Shown piece by piece: positions 62,570 through 64,000 of a stretch of DNA of 64,000 nucleotides. The notes beneath the pieces were generated by a model. That model had not been told where the DNA came from, ran no database searches, and saw only the letters and a program-made list of their open reading frames with translations. The position numbers and the translations under genes were made by a program. This DNA is from Ligula intestinalis (Eukaryota; Platyhelminthes; Cestoda; Diphyllobothriidea; Diphyllobothriidae), in contig JAYGXS010000010.1 of NCBI GenBank assembly GCA_036362985.1, positions 6,287,293-6,351,292 of the forward strand. The letters run 5' to 3'. The stretch's first letter is position 1. Every line of letters starts with the position of its first letter.

Positions 62570-63790
62570 ACAAGCTCTCGCGAGGTTGGTGACATGGAGG
62601 ACTATACACTCTGCATGGCGAAACCTGTGGCTTAACGGTGTCCCTGAGGCGAGCATTCGAAGGTTTCGATCCTGCAGCTGCACCAGTGGACGATCTGCAA
62701 ACGTACTTAGTGCGTGATATTATCATTCTGGATCACATTTTGGGGCTGGAAGTGGATGCTACTGATCTGAAGGAGTTAGAGTAGGAGCACAACGTCTAAG
62801 TGACCACTGAAGAACTCATAAAAATTCAGAAGGAGGTGATTCGAGAGGAGGAGAATGTAAGGAAGGTGTTAGGACGGCACAGAACAGGACTCAACACTTG
62901 TACCATCCTCGAGTCAGGATGGCAAAGAGATAACAAGCGATAGCGTCTTTGCATAAAGGAGCAGGTTACGCGCGACCTTCAAGGGCGGACATCACACGCG
63001 CACGTGAGACCGCCGCAGGCCGGCGTCTGTCATTCTGAGGTCACGCCTGGCCAGGGGCAAAGCAAGTGCGAGCGAAGTGCCACACTGAGATCGGATCATG
63101 ATGGCTGCCTTCAGAGGGGCCAATAAGGAACAAAGGCCGTCGGTCCTTAACTGCGCTGCCACCGACAGAAGGCGGCACTCTTCTACTAAGGACACGAGAT
63201 CCTCCTGCTGGAGACATGGGACCTTATTGCCCTGGACAAGATGCGGATGCAGGACGAACTGCAGACACGACCGAGGTGCAGACAAGACCAAGCTGCACAG
63301 GAGGACAAGCCGCCGGAAACACAGAAGACAGAGTCGATGTACAACTAGAAATAGTGACAGTTAACTTTTATCTGCTATCCTCTCTGCCTTCCTTTCCTAA
63401 CACGCAACTGAGAAATATGAGCAGTGTCGACGCAGGCACATCCAAGGTTATAACAAAAGGCAACGCAGGTGGGCTATACTTTGGTTATAACAGAAGGTTG
63501 CCGCGTCTTCCAATAAGGTCAGACAAATGTTGAGAATGTGTGAAACTGTAAACGTCTTCTTGTAAAAACACCACCCTGAGAAAGCGCTGACAGCACCCTG
63601 TGTGGACTTGCTAAATGACAATTTGCTCTCTCGCTTTAGGGACATCCTTAAACGAAGACAAACACAGTTGCCAATGGAGACGTTCTTTGTAAGCGTACAG
63701 AAAAGACGAGCAAGTGACAGTGAACCACAATCCGGTCCCAGTGTGGTACAGTTCACGAGGAGGGAGAGCTATCCTGAGTCGGAATGTTGA
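62570..63790 (+). pseudogene. Tigger/pogo-type DNA transposase C-terminal relic
   Basis: Across frames: LVTWRTIHSAWRNLWLN (about 62585-62635), then DIIILDHILGLEVDATDLKE and EELIKIQKEVIREEENVRKV (about 62715-62860), which fit the acidic C-terminal part of Tigger-type (pogo/Tc1-mariner) transposases with its GLEV-x-DLKEL and TTEEL phrases. The end reads HHPEKALTAPCVDLLNDN, LLSRFRDILKRRQTQLPMET and FFVSVQKRR (about 63565-63710), like the closing basic segment of that family. The catalytic DDE core is not visible. Many stops. Confidence 0.55.
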
Positions 63791-64000
63791 ATTCTCTTTC
63801 AACACCTTAATTCTTCTCCCGTACCACTCCTGCTTGTCCGTCGTCAACCTTAAGCCAGCAAGGACACTTCAAGCGACAAGGTAGACCTAAAAATAGTAAA
63901 CCAAATACATTAATTTTAATGTTATTATACATTTTAGTTTTTATCGGGGTTGGAACAGATTGATTATTGATTCCATTATCTTAACTGAAGAAATACAATT

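Noticed and set aside
1..64000. CRISPR arrays, bacterial operons, rRNA genes
   Set aside because: No regularly spaced short repeats, no operon-like gene packing, no ribosomal RNA sequence. The window is eukaryotic and repeat-rich.

Overview
The window looks like a repeat-dense metazoan genome, most probably a flatworm (a tapeworm or fluke). One host gene exon is recognisable: the first coding exon of a Shab/Kv2-type voltage-gated potassium channel (15835-17664, minus strand). It carries a clear T1 domain and ends at a GT splice donor. No later exon is visible, so intron 1 should run past base 1 and is at least 15.8 kb long. The flatworm assignment is an inference from the repeat content: very many Penelope-like elements (PLEs) with GIY-YIG endonuclease domains and hammerhead ribozymes, plus tRNA-derived SINEs. 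The species cannot be named from the sequence.

Layout. 1-15.7 kb: the presumed Kv2 intron, with PLE-A and PLE-B remnants, a retrozyme-like repeat (about 7-7.7 kb), a 330-bp ribozyme palindrome (8.7-9.0 kb), a retropepsin relic (9.8 kb) and a mariner-type MITE (13.1 kb). 15.8-17.7 kb: the Kv2 exon. 18.8-22.9 kb: a truncated CR1/Jockey-like LINE followed directly by a PLE with its reverse transcriptase. 25-31 kb: nested copies of a ribozyme-bearing repeat (X), interrupted by a tRNA-like foldback and a PLE palindrome. 31.7-43 kb: tRNA SINEs, an LTR-like family on both strands, and PLE-G and PLE-D fragments. 44-50.8 kb: the most complete PLE (PLE-A) and a gypsy gag fragment. 53.7-62.2 kb: five PLE families, mostly flanked by inverted terminal repeats. 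62.6-63.8 kb: a Tigger/pogo transposase relic.

Common theme. Almost every retroelement family here carries a hammerhead-like core, CTGANGA - stem II - GAAA. In each family the stem III strand tends to be a self-complementary word: ACGT (PLE-A, D, E), AATT (PLE-B), AGCT (PLE-G), AACGTT or AAACATGTTT (PLE-F types), ACACGTGT (retrozyme-like R) and ATGGCCAT (the tRNA SINE). Minimal hammerheads in PLEs that are thought to act as dimers are established (Cervera and de la Peña). The family-specific words, the SINE ribozyme, the U3-A8 core variant in PLE-D and the extra unpaired nucleotide before stem II are the points most worth testing. I assigned the PLE family letters for this window only. All coding copies seen are broken by stops, frameshifts or truncation.
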